Shown: piece after piece, positions 16,151-27,724 of the stretch
Layout: every line of letters starts with the position of its first letter
How positions within the stretch are numbered: position 1 is the first letter of the stretch
Source of the DNA: Saccharothrix sp. ST-888
GTDB lineage: Bacteria; Actinomycetota; Actinomycetes; Streptomycetales; Streptomycetaceae
Direction of reading: 5' to 3'
Assembly (NCBI RefSeq): GCF_000955975.1
Contig: NZ_JYJF01000003.1
Location: 152,576 to 216,575 of the forward strand
Length of the DNA stretch: 64,000 nt
Made by a program: the position numbers and the translations under genes
Notes under the pieces: model-generated
Seen by the model: the letters and a program-made list of their open reading frames with translations, nothing else
What the model was told of the DNA's origin: nothing
Databases searched by the model: none

Positions 16151-16163
16151 TGATGGATCATCA
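16151..16163. promoter_or_regulatory. Short palindrome and CATCAGGT repeats before the secreted-protein gene
   Basis: TGATG-GAT-CATCA is a perfect 5-3-5 palindrome. Together with direct repeats of CATCAGGT (one near 16104, one overlapping this site) in a locally AT-rich stretch it marks the promoter region of the next gene. No protein assigned. Confidence 0.3.
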
Positions 16164-16271
16164 GGTATTCACTGCACGGTATCTACTCGCATAGATCCGG
16201 TTCTGCTGTCATGGGTTCAGCTCTCGGACTCCGACGAGCCCACAACGCCACCTCCCCCACAGGAGCCCCCC

Positions 16272-16811
16272 ATGACCAGCACCCGGAGACTCGCCGCGCT
16301 CGCCCTGGCCCTCGCCACCACCGGCCTGGCGTTCGGCGCCGGTTCGGCGAACGCCGTGACCCGGCCCGTCACCCCCACGTGCAGCCAGGCCCAACTGCCG
16401 CTCCCGGACTCGAACTGCCAGCCCGGAGCGCTCAACCCGGCCGTCACCCAGGCCACCATCGGATCCACCATCTGCGTCCCCGGCTACACCGCCACGATCC
16501 GCCCCTCGACCTCCTACACCAACGCGCTGAAGATCAAGCAGATCGCCCAGTACGGCTTCCAGGACACCAGCACCTCGGACTACGAGGAGGACCACCTGAT
16601 AGCGCTGGAGATCGGCGGCAACCCCACCAGCCCGCAGAACCTGTGGCCCGAGCCCCGGTACGCGGTCAACGGGAAGACGGCGGGCAACAAGGACACCGTG
16701 GAGAACAAGCTCCACACCGCGGTCTGCGCGCACAAGGTCGGCCTGGTGGCGGCCCAGAACGCGATCGCGACCGACTGGACCACCGCCCTGTCCGTCCTCG
16801 GCCTGGGCTGA
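16272..16811 (+). CDS. Secreted small protein with His-Me-finger (HNH-like) nuclease motif
   Basis: 179 residues with a clear signal peptide (basic MTSTRR, hydrophobic core, cleavage near SANA at 25-28). The mature protein has four cysteines (37, 49, 68, 152), consistent with disulphides outside the cell. Residues 104-128 carry YEEDHLIALEIGG followed by NLWPEP, the Asp-His-Leu-Ile with downstream Asn pattern of a beta-beta-alpha metal (His-Me finger) nuclease. Similar secreted proteins are common in actinobacteria and usually hypothetical; I know of no proven activity. A secreted DNase or RNase, perhaps for nucleic-acid scavenging, is the best guess. No immunity gene is evident next to it. 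Confidence 0.8.
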   Translation: MTSTRRLAALALALATTGLAFGAGSANAVTRPVTPTCSQAQLPLPDSNCQPGALNPAVTQATIGSTICVPGYTATIRPSTSYTNALKIKQIAQYGFQDTSTSDYEEDHLIALEIGGNPTSPQNLWPEPRYAVNGKTAGNKDTVENKLHTAVCAHKVGLVAAQNAIATDWTTALSVLGLG

Positions 16812-16920
16812 CCGGCCCGGCCCGCTGGGTCCGGCCGGACCTGCCGGCTGCCTGCCGCGCCCGCACGGGGTGCCCCCGCACCAGGTCCGCACCTGGGTGG
16901 GGGCCGCCCCGCCGGCGCGG

Positions 16921-19473
16921 CTACTCGGCGCCGGGGTGCTCCGGCCAGGCGTGGCGCGGGTAGCGGCCGCGCAGTTCGGCGCGGACGGCGCGGTAGCCCT
17001 CGCGCCAGAACGAGGCCAGGTCGCCGGTGACGGCGGCCGGACGCCCGGCGGGCGAGAGCAGGTGGACCGTCAGCGGCACCCGGCCGTCCACCAGCGCGGG
17101 CGCGGCCTGCCAGCCGAACAGCTCCTGCAACTTCACCGCCAGTACCGGGCGTTCGCCCGAGTAGTCCACCCTGATCCGGGCGCCGCTCGGCACGGTGATC
17201 CGCTCGGGCGCCAGCTCGTCCAGCCGGCCGGCCTCGCCGGTGGCCCAGGGCAGCAGCCGCTGGAGTGCGGCCGCGGTGTCGAGGCGCTCCAGATCGGACC
17301 GGCGGCGGGCTCGGGACAGCTCGGGCTCCAGCCAGTCCTCGGCGACCGCCGCCAGCGCCTCGTCGCCGACGTCCGGCCAGGGCGCGCCGAGCACCCGGTG
17401 CAGCAGGGCCAGCCGCTGCCGGAGCCCCACCGCCTTGGCCGACCAGTTCAGCAGCGAGCCGACCCCCTCGCGGGCCAGCCCCTCCAGCAGGGCCGCCCGC
17501 AGCAGCCCGGGGTCCGGGTCGGTCAGCGGCGCGGCGGCGAGCTCGATCGCTCCCAACTCCTCGACCCGGCGCGCGGCGACGTCTCCGCGCCGCCCACCCG
17601 GCGGCACCACCCAGCGCACCTCCGTACGCTCCGTCAGCAGCGAGGCCCCGGCCAGCCGGGCGGTCTGCTCGTCCAGTGCCACCGCCCGCTGGATCCGTGC
17701 CGAGGGCGAGCCCGCCGGCCGGTCCGCGACCGCCACCGCCAGCCAGCCCGCCCCGGCGAGCGCCGAACCGCCTCCGGTCTCGGCGGCCGTCCCGGAGGCC
17801 ATCAGGTACGGGCCGTCCGCAGTGCGCGCCCGCGCGATCCGCTCCGGGTACGCCAGCGCGACCACGAGTCCGGCGGCGACGGCATCGGACGGGGCGGCCG
17901 TCCGGGCCGACGGGGTGCCGGAACCGCCCGGCCGGTCCGGCACGTCGGGACGGGCTGGGGGCGAAGCGGCGTTCCGCAGCCGGCGGACCTCCTGCTGCCA
18001 GCGGGAGGCGTACGGGTCGCGGGCGCCGCGTACCGTGCGCCAGACGGTCAGCAGGTCGTCGCCCAGGGCCCGCGGGGGCTCCTCCGAGAGCAGCGCCACC
18101 AGTTCGGCCGCGCGGTGCGCGCCGACCGCACCGGTACCGTCCAGCAGGGCGCGTCCGAGGCGGGGGTGCAGGCCGGTACGGGCGATCCGGAGTCCGCGCT
18201 CGGTGGCCCGCCCGGTCGCGTCCACCGCACCGAGTGCGGTCAGCGTCTGCCGGGCCGCGGCCATCGCGCCGCCCGGCGGCCGGTCGGGCAGGGCCAGTCC
18301 GCGGGCGTCCGGATCGCCCCAGCAGGCGGCCTGCAGGGCGAACCCGGTGAGGTCGGCCAGCGCGATCTCCGGGGCGGGGAAGCGCGGCGCCCGCGCGTCC
18401 TCGACCTCGGCCCAGCAGCGGTACACCGCCCCGGGCGCCTCGCGCCCGGCCCGCCCGGCGCGCTGACGGCCGGCCGCCAGCGAAGCCCGTACGGTGACCA
18501 GCCCGGACAGTCCGCGGGCGTGGTCGGTGCGCGGTTCCCTGGCCAGCCCGCAGTCGACCACGGTCCGAACCCCGGGAACGGTCAGCGAGGACTCGGCGAC
18601 CGAGGTGGCCAGGATGACCCGGCGCCGGTCACCGGCCGCCAGCGCCGCGTCCTGGACCGACTGCGGCGCCTGCCCGTGCAGTTGCAGCACCTCGGCGTCG
18701 ACCGTACCGGCCAGCAGCCCGGCGACCCGGGCGATCTCGCCGACGCCGGGCAGGAAGCAGAGCAGGTCGCCACCGCGTTCGCCGAGCGCCCGGCGGACGG
18801 TCGCGGCGACGTGGTCGAGCAGGGCCGGGTCGGTCCGGGTCCCGTGCGGGGGGCGCACGGCGCGCGGTGGGGGCGCCCAGACCACCTCGACGGGGTACGA
18901 GACGCCGTGCGCCTCGACCACCGGGGCCGGCCCGTCCTCGCCGCCGAGCAGCCCGGCCCAGGCGGCGGTGTCCGAGGTCGCCGAGGCGCACAGCAGCTGC
19001 AACTCGGGGCGCAGCGCCGCCCGCACGTCCAGCAGGAAGGCGAGGGCGGTGTCCGCGTCCAGGTGCCGTTCGTGGCACTCGTCCAGGACGACCGCGTCCA
19101 CCCCGCCCAACTCGGCCTCGCGCTGGAGCCGTTGCAGCAGCACACCGGTGGTGACCACCTCGACGACGGTGTCCGGGCCGACCTTCCGCTCACCCCGGAC
19201 CGTGTACCCGACGCGACGCCCCACCGGCTCACCCAGCAGCCAGGCCATCCGGCGGGCCGCCGCCCGTACGGCCAGCCGGCGCGGCTCGGCCACCAGCACC
19301 CGCCGCACCGGCCCGGGGGCGCCGTCCACCAGCCCGGCCAGCGCGAGCGGTACCAGCGTGGTCTTCCCGGTGCCGGGCGGCGCGGCCAGTACGGCGACAC
19401 CGCGCGCCTCAAGGGCCTGCCGCAGTGGGGCGACGGCGTCACGGACGGGGAGTTCGAGCCAGGCGGGATTCAC
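16921..19473 (-). CDS. hrpB: ATP-dependent helicase HrpB
   Basis: About 850 residues, typical for HrpB. It starts at GTG 19473 (NPAWLELPV); a GTG at 19500 is an alternative. DEAH-type motor motifs: motif I APPGTGKTTLVPLAL, motif II VVLDECHERH, motif III SATSDTAAW, motif VI GRQRAGRAGREAPG. A central helicase-associated domain and the HrpB-specific C-terminal domain follow (LNWSAKAVGLRQRLALLHRV, PSGARIRVDYSGERPVLAVKL). HrpB-type DExH helicases are widespread, but their substrate in actinobacteria is not established. It is convergent with the secreted-protein gene and shortly follows the glycosyltransferase gene on the same strand. Confidence 0.93.
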   Translation of the reverse strand: MNPAWLELPVRDAVAPLRQALEARGVAVLAAPPGTGKTTLVPLALAGLVDGAPGPVRRVLVAEPRRLAVRAAARRMAWLLGEPVGRRVGYTVRGERKVGPDTVVEVVTTGVLLQRLQREAELGGVDAVVLDECHERHLDADTALAFLLDVRAALRPELQLLCASATSDTAAWAGLLGGEDGPAPVVEAHGVSYPVEVVWAPPPRAVRPPHGTRTDPALLDHVAATVRRALGERGGDLLCFLPGVGEIARVAGLLAGTVDAEVLQLHGQAPQSVQDAALAAGDRRRVILATSVAESSLTVPGVRTVVDCGLAREPRTDHARGLSGLVTVRASLAAGRQRAGRAGREAPGAVYRCWAEVEDARAPRFPAPEIALADLTGFALQAACWGDPDARGLALPDRPPGGAMAAARQTLTALGAVDATGRATERGLRIARTGLHPRLGRALLDGTGAVGAHRAAELVALLSEEPPRALGDDLLTVWRTVRGARDPYASRWQQEVRRLRNAASPPARPDVPDRPGGSGTPSARTAAPSDAVAAGLVVALAYPERIARARTADGPYLMASGTAAETGGGSALAGAGWLAVAVADRPAGSPSARIQRAVALDEQTARLAGASLLTERTEVRWVVPPGGRRGDVAARRVEELGAIELAAAPLTDPDPGLLRAALLEGLAREGVGSLLNWSAKAVGLRQRLALLHRVLGAPWPDVGDEALAAVAEDWLEPELSRARRRSDLERLDTAAALQRLLPWATGEAGRLDELAPERITVPSGARIRVDYSGERPVLAVKLQELFGWQAAPALVDGRVPLTVHLLSPAGRPAAVTGDLASFWREGYRAVRAELRGRYPRHAWPEHPGAE

Positions 19474-19530
19474 GAGAAGCAGTATCCGTCCCCGCCGCAC
19501 CCGGTCTGCCGGGCAGCCCCCGGAGCGCCA

Positions 19531-21807
<2,277 letters not shown>

Positions 21808-21958
21808 GTGCGGCACGATCTGCTGCTCTCATGAGAGTTCTCTTGGAGAGTTCCCCAGGTTTGGTCATCTTTGTCCCCAGACAACCCCACCACCCCGTGA
21901 GCATCCCTTCGTCCCCGGGACGACCCGTACCGTCCCGGGGACGCCCGCCGGGAGCGGC

Positions 21959-22981
21959 TCAGTCCCGCTCGGTGACGAAGATCGCCGTCCCCGGGATCAG
22001 CCGGCCGCGCAGCGGGCTCCAGCCGCCCCACTCCTGCTCGTGCCCGTCCGGCCACTCCGGCTCGACCAGGTCGAGCAGCCGGAAGCCCGCGGCGGTCAGC
22101 TCCCGGACCCGGTCGCCGACCGTGCGGTGGTGCTCGACGTACGTGGCGCGGCCCTGCTCGTCCTGCTCGACGTACGGCGTGCGGTCGAAGTAGGAGGAGG
22201 TGGCGGTCAGGCCCTCCACGCCGGGTTCGTCGGGGAAGGCCCAGCGGATCGGGTGGGTGACCGAGAAGACCCAGCGTGCGCCGGGGCGCAGGACCCGGCG
22301 CACCTCGCGCATCAGCGCGCCGGTGTCGGCGCTGAAGGGCACCGCCCCGTACGCCGAGCAGGCCAGGTCGAACGCACCGTCGGCGAACGGGAGTACGGCC
22401 GCGTCGGCCTGCACCACGGCGACCGGTTCGGCGCCGCGCTCCAGGTCGATCCGGCGGGAGTGCTGGAGCTGCCGGTAGGAGATGTCGAGGGCCACCGGGG
22501 CCGCCCCCTGGGCGGCGAGCCAGCGCGAGCACTGGGCGGCGCCCGCGCCGATCTCCAGCACCTTCGCGCCCCTGAGCGAGTCGGGGGAGCCGAGCAGCCG
22601 GGCGTCGGCCTCGTCCAGTCCCTCGGGGCACCAGGTGAACCGGGCGTCGCCGAGGAAGGCACCGTGCTCGTCCTGGTACTCGTCCGCGTTGCGGTCCCAC
22701 CAGTGGCGGCTGGCCCGGCTGCTCTCGGCCGGTGCGGCGTGGCGTCGGACGGCCTCGCCGTCGTCGTCCTCGGACAGCTGGTCCCCGAGGGCGGCCAGGG
22801 CTTCGAGGTCGGTCGGGTCCGGAAGGGCGGGGGTGGTGGCCAAAGTGTGAAACCCGTCGCGTAGGGTGGTGGCTGCGGAAGCGCTGCTGCCAGGAACGGC
22901 CCGGTCGAACGGGGCGGATCGGGCGGTGGCATCCGGGGACCGGACGAGCCCCTGCGGCTGCGGTCCCGCGTTGATGATCAC
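21959..22981 (-). CDS. SAM-dependent class I methyltransferase
   Basis: Up to 340 residues; the true start may be further in, because the first 100 residues look unconserved and the region from SRASRHWWDRNADEYQDEHG onward is the conserved part. Rossmann motif I is KVLEIGAGAAQCSRWLAAQG, motif II VALDISYRQLQ, then VQADAAVLPFADGAFDLACSAYG and LRPGARWVFSVTHPIRW, typical of small-molecule or quinone-type methyltransferases. The substrate cannot be told. It is divergent from rpsA. Confidence 0.85.
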   Translation of the reverse strand: MIINAGPQPQGLVRSPDATARSAPFDRAVPGSSASAATTLRDGFHTLATTPALPDPTDLEALAALGDQLSEDDDGEAVRRHAAPAESSRASRHWWDRNADEYQDEHGAFLGDARFTWCPEGLDEADARLLGSPDSLRGAKVLEIGAGAAQCSRWLAAQGAAPVALDISYRQLQHSRRIDLERGAEPVAVVQADAAVLPFADGAFDLACSAYGAVPFSADTGALMREVRRVLRPGARWVFSVTHPIRWAFPDEPGVEGLTATSSYFDRTPYVEQDEQGRATYVEHHRTVGDRVRELTAAGFRLLDLVEPEWPDGHEQEWGGWSPLRGRLIPGTAIFVTERD

Positions 22982-23074
22982 ACCAAAGTACTACGGTGAT
23001 CATGGGCGCGGGGTGCGCAGACGGAGGATATGGCCTGATCCGTCCCGGCCTCTACCGTCTCGCCGTCTCCGGCG

Positions 23075-23103
23075 TTGACCGTGCTCGGCTGTCCCCGTAT
23101 GCT
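23075..23103 (+). promoter_or_regulatory. Strong housekeeping promoter of rpsA
   Basis: TTGACC at 23075-23080 and TATGCT at 23098-23103 with the ideal 17-base spacer, matching the sigma-70/HrdB consensus. Expected transcript start near 23110, giving a leader of about 200 bases before rpsA. Confidence 0.8.
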
Positions 23104-23311
23104 ACAAGTTGCGCTGCGGGCCTGCGCGCCTCGGACGGAGCAGGTCGCGCTCGCATCTGTCGAAGACCCCACGGTCGCAAGACGGACATCACCTGAAGAG
23201 TTTTTGGGAGATGAGCCGTGTTCTTGGCTGTCCGGCTTTCGGTGGGAGCGATACGGGCCCTCCGCGTGGCATTACCTACGACTTCATGTCCGTACCGGAG
23301 CCCTTTTCCTA
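23104..23311 (+). other. rpsA 5' leader with a short frame ending on the rpsA start
   Basis: About 200 transcribed bases. A frame that begins at an ATG at 23109, with a later in-frame ATG at 23211, ends at TAA 23310-23312 and overlaps the rpsA ATG by one base (TAATG). No clear ribosome site belongs to it. Whether it is translated or the leader acts only as RNA is unknown. S1 genes are often autoregulated through their leader. Confidence 0.4.
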
Positions 23312-24799
23312 ATGACGAGCCCCACCGACACTCTCAGCACCACCCCGCAGGTTGCGGTCAACGACATCGGCGACGCTGAGGCCTTCCTCGCGGCGATCGA
23401 CGAGACCATCAAGTACTTCAACGATGGCGACATCGTCGAGGGCGTCATCGTGAAGGTCGACCGTGACGAGGTGCTCCTCGACATCGGTTACAAGACCGAG
23501 GGCGTCATCCCCTCCCGTGAGCTCTCGATCAAGCACGACGTTGACCCGCACGAGGTCGTCTCCGTCGGTGACAACATCGAGGCCCTGGTTCTCCAGAAGG
23601 AGGACAAGGAGGGTCGTCTCATCCTGTCCAAGAAGCGCGCTCAGTACGAGCGTGCCTGGGGCACGATCGAGAAGATCAAGGAAGAGGACGGCATCGTCAC
23701 CGGTACCGTCATCGAGGTCGTCAAGGGTGGTCTCATCCTCGACATCGGCCTCCGTGGCTTCCTCCCGGCCTCGCTGGTCGAGATGCGCCGCGTCCGCGAC
23801 CTCCAGCCCTACGTGGGCAAGGAGCTCGAGGCCAAGATCATCGAGCTGGACAAGAACCGCAACAACGTGGTCCTGTCCCGCCGTGCCTGGCTGGAGCAGA
23901 CCCAGAGCGAGGTCCGCCAGACCTTCCTCACCACCCTGCAGAAGGGCCAGGTGCGCTCCGGCGTCGTCTCCTCGATCGTCAACTTCGGTGCCTTCGTGGA
24001 CCTGGGTGGCGTCGACGGTCTCGTTCACGTCTCCGAGCTGTCCTGGAAGCACATCGACCACCCGTCCGAGGTTGTCGAGGTCGGCCAGGAGGTCACCGTC
24101 GAGGTTCTCGACGTTGACATGGACCGCGAGCGCGTCTCCCTGTCGCTGAAGGCGACCCAGGAGGACCCGTGGCAGCAGTTCGCCCGGACCCACCAGATCG
24201 GCCAGGTCGTCCCGGGTAAGGTCACCAAGCTGGTTCCGTTCGGTGCGTTCGTCCGCGTGGACGAGGGCATCGAGGGTCTGGTCCACATCTCCGAGCTGGC
24301 CGAGCGCCACGTGGAGATCCCGGAGCAGGTCGTCCAGGTCGGCGACGAGATCTTCGTCAAGGTCATCGACATCGACCTCGAGCGTCGTCGCATCAGCCTC
24401 TCGCTGAAGCAGGCCAACGAGTCCTTCGGTGCCGACCCGGCCTCGGTCGAGTTCGACCCGACCCTGTACGGCATGGCCGCCTCGTACGACGACCAGGGCA
24501 ACTACATCTACCCGGAGGGCTTCGACCCCGAGGCGAACGACTGGCTGCCCGGCTACGAGAAGCAGCGTGAGGAGTGGGAGCGCCAGTACGCCGAGGCGCA
24601 GTCCCGCTTCGAGCAGCACCAGGCCCAGGTCATCAAGAGCCGTGAGGCGGACGCCGAGGCTGCTGCGGAGGCCGGCGAGGCCGTCGCCGCCGCCGCCGGT
24701 GGCTCGTACTCCTCCTCCAGTGACGAGGGCTCCGGCGCGCTCGCCTCGGACGAGGCGCTCGCCGCTCTGCGCGAGAAGCTGGCCGGCGGCCAGAGCTGA
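23312..24799 (+). CDS. rpsA: 30S ribosomal protein S1
   Basis: 495 residues. Four S1 OB-fold repeats: GDIVEGVIVKVDRDEVLLDI, then GTVIEVVKGGLILDIGLRG, GVVSSIVNFGAFVDLGGVDG and GKVTKLVPFGAFVRVDEGIEG, each followed by the typical VHISEL-like end. A C-terminal acidic and Ser-rich tail follows. S1 in the 30S subunit helps mRNA binding; actinobacterial S1 has four rather than six repeats. ATG 23312 is chosen because the first repeat starts shortly after and GGAG lies 11 bases upstream; a much longer upstream in-frame extension has no conserved content. Codon use is biased to favoured codons, as in a highly expressed gene. Confidence 0.97.
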   Translation: MTSPTDTLSTTPQVAVNDIGDAEAFLAAIDETIKYFNDGDIVEGVIVKVDRDEVLLDIGYKTEGVIPSRELSIKHDVDPHEVVSVGDNIEALVLQKEDKEGRLILSKKRAQYERAWGTIEKIKEEDGIVTGTVIEVVKGGLILDIGLRGFLPASLVEMRRVRDLQPYVGKELEAKIIELDKNRNNVVLSRRAWLEQTQSEVRQTFLTTLQKGQVRSGVVSSIVNFGAFVDLGGVDGLVHVSELSWKHIDHPSEVVEVGQEVTVEVLDVDMDRERVSLSLKATQEDPWQQFARTHQIGQVVPGKVTKLVPFGAFVRVDEGIEGLVHISELAERHVEIPEQVVQVGDEIFVKVIDIDLERRRISLSLKQANESFGADPASVEFDPTLYGMAASYDDQGNYIYPEGFDPEANDWLPGYEKQREEWERQYAEAQSRFEQHQAQVIKSREADAEAAAEAGEAVAAAAGGSYSSSSDEGSGALASDEALAALREKLAGGQS

Positions 24800-24834
24800 G
24801 CTGACGCTCGGCGCTGACCGGCGCTGGTAACTGA

Positions 24835-24881
24835 CAGACCCCCCATTCGGCCCCCATCCGGGGTGCCGGGTGGGGGGTCTG
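24835..24881 (+). terminator. rpsA terminator
   Basis: Arms CAGACCCCCC (24835-24844) and GGGGGGTCTG (24872-24881) pair perfectly, with a shorter stem inside the loop, 36 bases past the rpsA stop. Confidence 0.85.
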
Positions 24882-25060
24882 CCGTTGTCGGGCCGGCGCT
24901 CCGGGCAGGCGGGGACTCCTTCGTGTCCGCCTTTCGGGTCCGTCTTCCGTGCCCGGTTTTCGTGCCCGGTTTTCGTGTGAGATGAAGCTCATCATCCGGC
25001 TATAGGCCGTTTGGCCCTTTCGGCTTAGTTTTGGGTGAACTGCCCGAAAGGCTCTCGCAC

Positions 25061-27298
25061 ATGCGCCATCCGATCGCTGTAGCCGATGAACCTACGGCCG
25101 CCACTCCCGTCCAGGTCGACGGGCGGCTGGCCGCTCTCGGCCGGTTCTGCCACCGGCGGCGGCGCTGGGTGCTCGGCTTCTGGCTCCTGGTCCTCGCTCT
25201 CGGCGTGCTGATCGGCGGACGGGTCTTCGAAGGCTCGGTGACCGGCACCTCGGCAGGGGGCTCGGAGTCCGCCAGGGGCGAGAGCGTGGTCTCCGCCTCG
25301 GACTCCGTCAGGGGCACCGTCGTCGCGGTGGTGGACGGCGAACCCGTGAGCGACCCGGCCGTACGTGCCGCGGTCACCGCCGCCACCGGACAGATCGGCA
25401 AGCTGCCCGGGGTGGCCTCGGTCGCCGACACCTACGCTGCGGGCCCCGCGCTCACCTCCACCGACGGCCGGGCGAGCCTGATCTCGGTCCGGATGGCCGG
25501 CGGCTCCACCGACGCCCAGCTCAAGGCCGTGACCCGGGAGCTGGACGCGCTCCGGGCGGACGGCGTGCACACCACGGTCGGCGGGGACCTGGTGCTGGAG
25601 CGGGAGGTCAAGGACCAGACCGCCGGCGACACCCGGTTCGGTGAACTCGTCACCCTGCCGTTGACGCTGATCGTGATGGTCCTGGTCTTCGGCGGACTGG
25701 CCGCGGCCGGGCTGCCGGTGATCGGCGCGGTGGCCTCGGTGGGCGGGGCGCTGCTGGCCATGTTCGGCTTCAGCAAGATCATGGACATCGACACCAGCGT
25801 GCTGCCGATCGCCACCGTGCTCGGCCTCGGGCTGTCGATCGACTACGCGCTGCTGATGGTCAACCGCTTCCGCGAGGAGCGCGGCCGGGGCGCGGGGACC
25901 GCGCACGCCGTCGAGCGCACCGCCGCCACGGCCGGCCGTACGATCGGGTTCTCCGGGCTCACCGTGGCCGTGGCGCTGGCGGGGCTCTTCGTCTTCACCA
26001 GCCCGGTCTTCCGCGCTGTCGCGGCGGCCGGGGTGAGCGTGGTGGTGATCTCGGTGGCCGCCGCGCTGACCCTCGTCCCCGCGCTGCTCGGTTTCGTCGG
26101 CCACCGGGTCAAGGCGCCCACCGCGCCCGTCTCGGACGAGGGCTTCTTCACCCGGACGGTGCGCCGGGTGCAGCGGCGGCCGGTGCCCGTGGTGCTCGGA
26201 TGCATCGCGCTGCTGCTGGCCGCCGGCGCTCCCTTCCTGGGCTCGGAGTGGCGCAACTCGGGCGCGGCCGTGCTGCCGACCTCCTCCGTCGGACGCCAGG
26301 TGACCGAGACCGTCCAGCAGCGCTTCCCGCAGCAGGTGCCCGCCCCGGTCACCGTCGTGGTCGACGCGGACCGGCACACCGCGCAGGCGTACGCCGAGGA
26401 CGTGGTGGCCAAGCTGCCCGGCGTCAGCGGGATCCGCTCGGTCGCCCCGGTCACCGACCGGGTCAGCACCGTCGAGGTCCTGGTGCACGGCGACCCGCAG
26501 GGCGGCCAGGCGAAGAGCGTGGTCGGCGAACTGCGGGCCGACCGGGGCGGCCTCACCACCTACGTCACCGGCGACGCCGCCTCGGTGGTCGACTTCCAGC
26601 ACGAGATCGCCACCCGGGGCCCCTGGGCGCTCGGGCTGGTCGCGGTCGGAACGCTGGTGCTGCTCTTCCTGATGACCGGCTCGGTGGTGGTCCCGGTCAA
26701 GGCACTGCTGATGAACGTGCTCTCGCTGGGTGCCTCGCTCGGCGCGCTGACCCTGGTCTTCCAGCACGGCTACCTCAGCGGGCTGCTCGGATTCAGCCCG
26801 ACGGGCGGCCTGGAGACCTTCATCCCGGTCCTGGTCTTCGCCTTCGCCTTCGGTCTCTCGATGGACTACGAGGTCTTCCTGCTCGCCCGGATCAAGGAAC
26901 TCCGGGACCAGGGCCACACCTGCTCGCGTGCGGTGGAGCTCGGACTCCAGCGCAGCGGTCGGATCATCACCTCGGCGGCGCTGCTGATGGTGATCGTCTT
27001 CGCCGGGTTCGCGGCCGGGCAGATGCTCATGGTCAAGGAGATGGGCATCGCGCTGGCGGTGGCCGTCGCGGTGGACGCCACGCTGGTCCGGTGCCTGCTG
27101 GTGCCGACCGCGATGACGCTGTTCGGCGAGTTCAACTGGTGGGCCCCGGCCCCGCTGCGGCGGCTGTACCAGCGGATCGGACTCAAGGAGCACGTGGTGC
27201 TGCCGCCGATCCCCGTTGCTCCGGCTGCTGCTTCGGCCGCCGCTCTTCCCGCGCAGCGGGCGGAGCAGGAGGCGGAGCGGGCCGGGGCCGTCGGTTGA
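25061..27298 (+). CDS. MMPL-family (RND superfamily) membrane exporter
   Basis: 745 residues from ATG 25061, which has GAAAGG 9 bases upstream; a TTG at 25031 is in frame but less likely. There are two MMPL halves, each with one TM helix, a large outer domain and five more TM helices. The first half has ATVLGLGLSIDYALLMVNRF and the second LVFAFAFGLSMDYEVFLLAR; the Asp-Tyr pair in each is the proton-relay site. These exporters move lipids, glycolipids or antibiotics using the proton gradient. No lipid or antibiotic gene lies beside it, so cargo is unknown. Confidence 0.92.
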   Translation: MRHPIAVADEPTAATPVQVDGRLAALGRFCHRRRRWVLGFWLLVLALGVLIGGRVFEGSVTGTSAGGSESARGESVVSASDSVRGTVVAVVDGEPVSDPAVRAAVTAATGQIGKLPGVASVADTYAAGPALTSTDGRASLISVRMAGGSTDAQLKAVTRELDALRADGVHTTVGGDLVLEREVKDQTAGDTRFGELVTLPLTLIVMVLVFGGLAAAGLPVIGAVASVGGALLAMFGFSKIMDIDTSVLPIATVLGLGLSIDYALLMVNRFREERGRGAGTAHAVERTAATAGRTIGFSGLTVAVALAGLFVFTSPVFRAVAAAGVSVVVISVAAALTLVPALLGFVGHRVKAPTAPVSDEGFFTRTVRRVQRRPVPVVLGCIALLLAAGAPFLGSEWRNSGAAVLPTSSVGRQVTETVQQRFPQQVPAPVTVVVDADRHTAQAYAEDVVAKLPGVSGIRSVAPVTDRVSTVEVLVHGDPQGGQAKSVVGELRADRGGLTTYVTGDAASVVDFQHEIATRGPWALGLVAVGTLVLLFLMTGSVVVPVKALLMNVLSLGASLGALTLVFQHGYLSGLLGFSPTGGLETFIPVLVFAFAFGLSMDYEVFLLARIKELRDQGHTCSRAVELGLQRSGRIITSAALLMVIVFAGFAAGQMLMVKEMGIALAVAVAVDATLVRCLLVPTAMTLFGEFNWWAPAPLRRLYQRIGLKEHVVLPPIPVAPAAASAAALPAQRAEQEAERAGAVG

Positions 27299-27301
27299 CG
27301 G

Positions 27302-27466
27302 TCAGCGGCTGACGCAGGAGTTGCCGAAGCCCGGGGCGAGTCCGCCGACCGCGTCCAGTGCGCTGCACGCGGCGGCGCTGCCCGCGGAGGCGAACGTCAG
27401 GCCGCACAGGGCGGCGGCGACGAGCAGGGCGTTCCGGACGGTCAGGGTCTTGCGGGCGGCGCTCAC
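27302..27466 (-). CDS. Small secreted chaplin-like peptide (54 aa)
   Basis: A short gene starting at GTG 27466 with a GAAGGGAA ribosome site. A signal peptide (MSAARKTLTV basic start, then LLVAAALCGLTFA and the SAGSAAA cleavage region) leaves a mature peptide of only about 21 residues with two cysteines: CSALDAVGGLAPGFGNSC then VSR. The C-terminal pattern GL-x-P-x-FGN-x-C-V resembles the second half of a chaplin domain (GLLNPAFGNxCVN in known chaplins), while the first half is missing. The Cys directly after the signal could also make it a lipopeptide, but the preceding AAA is a poor lipobox. Role in surface amyloid or aerial growth is inference only. Confidence 0.6.
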   Translation of the reverse strand: MSAARKTLTVRNALLVAAALCGLTFASAGSAAACSALDAVGGLAPGFGNSCVSR

Positions 27467-27724
27467 GGCTGGGTTCCCTTCGGGGCGGTACGGATCGCCC
27501 TGCTCAACGCCGTGGAGCCTGGGAAGGCATGGCCGCTCACCCGCGCGGTGGTAGCGCGGACCCCGGCCGGGTGCGCGCGGCCCGGCGCACGGCTCGGCTT
27601 CCGGGGGTGCGGGGAGCCACCCGCGAACCCGGCTGCCGCCATGGGGCCTTGGAGTTCCGCGCGCCCTCTCGACGCCCTCTCGAAGAGCGGCCCGGCGCAC
27701 CACGGCGGGCCTGGGGCCCGGAGT

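Noticed and set aside
23075..23311. N-terminal extension of S1
   Set aside because: In frame but includes the promoter and leader; S1 homology begins just after ATG 23312.
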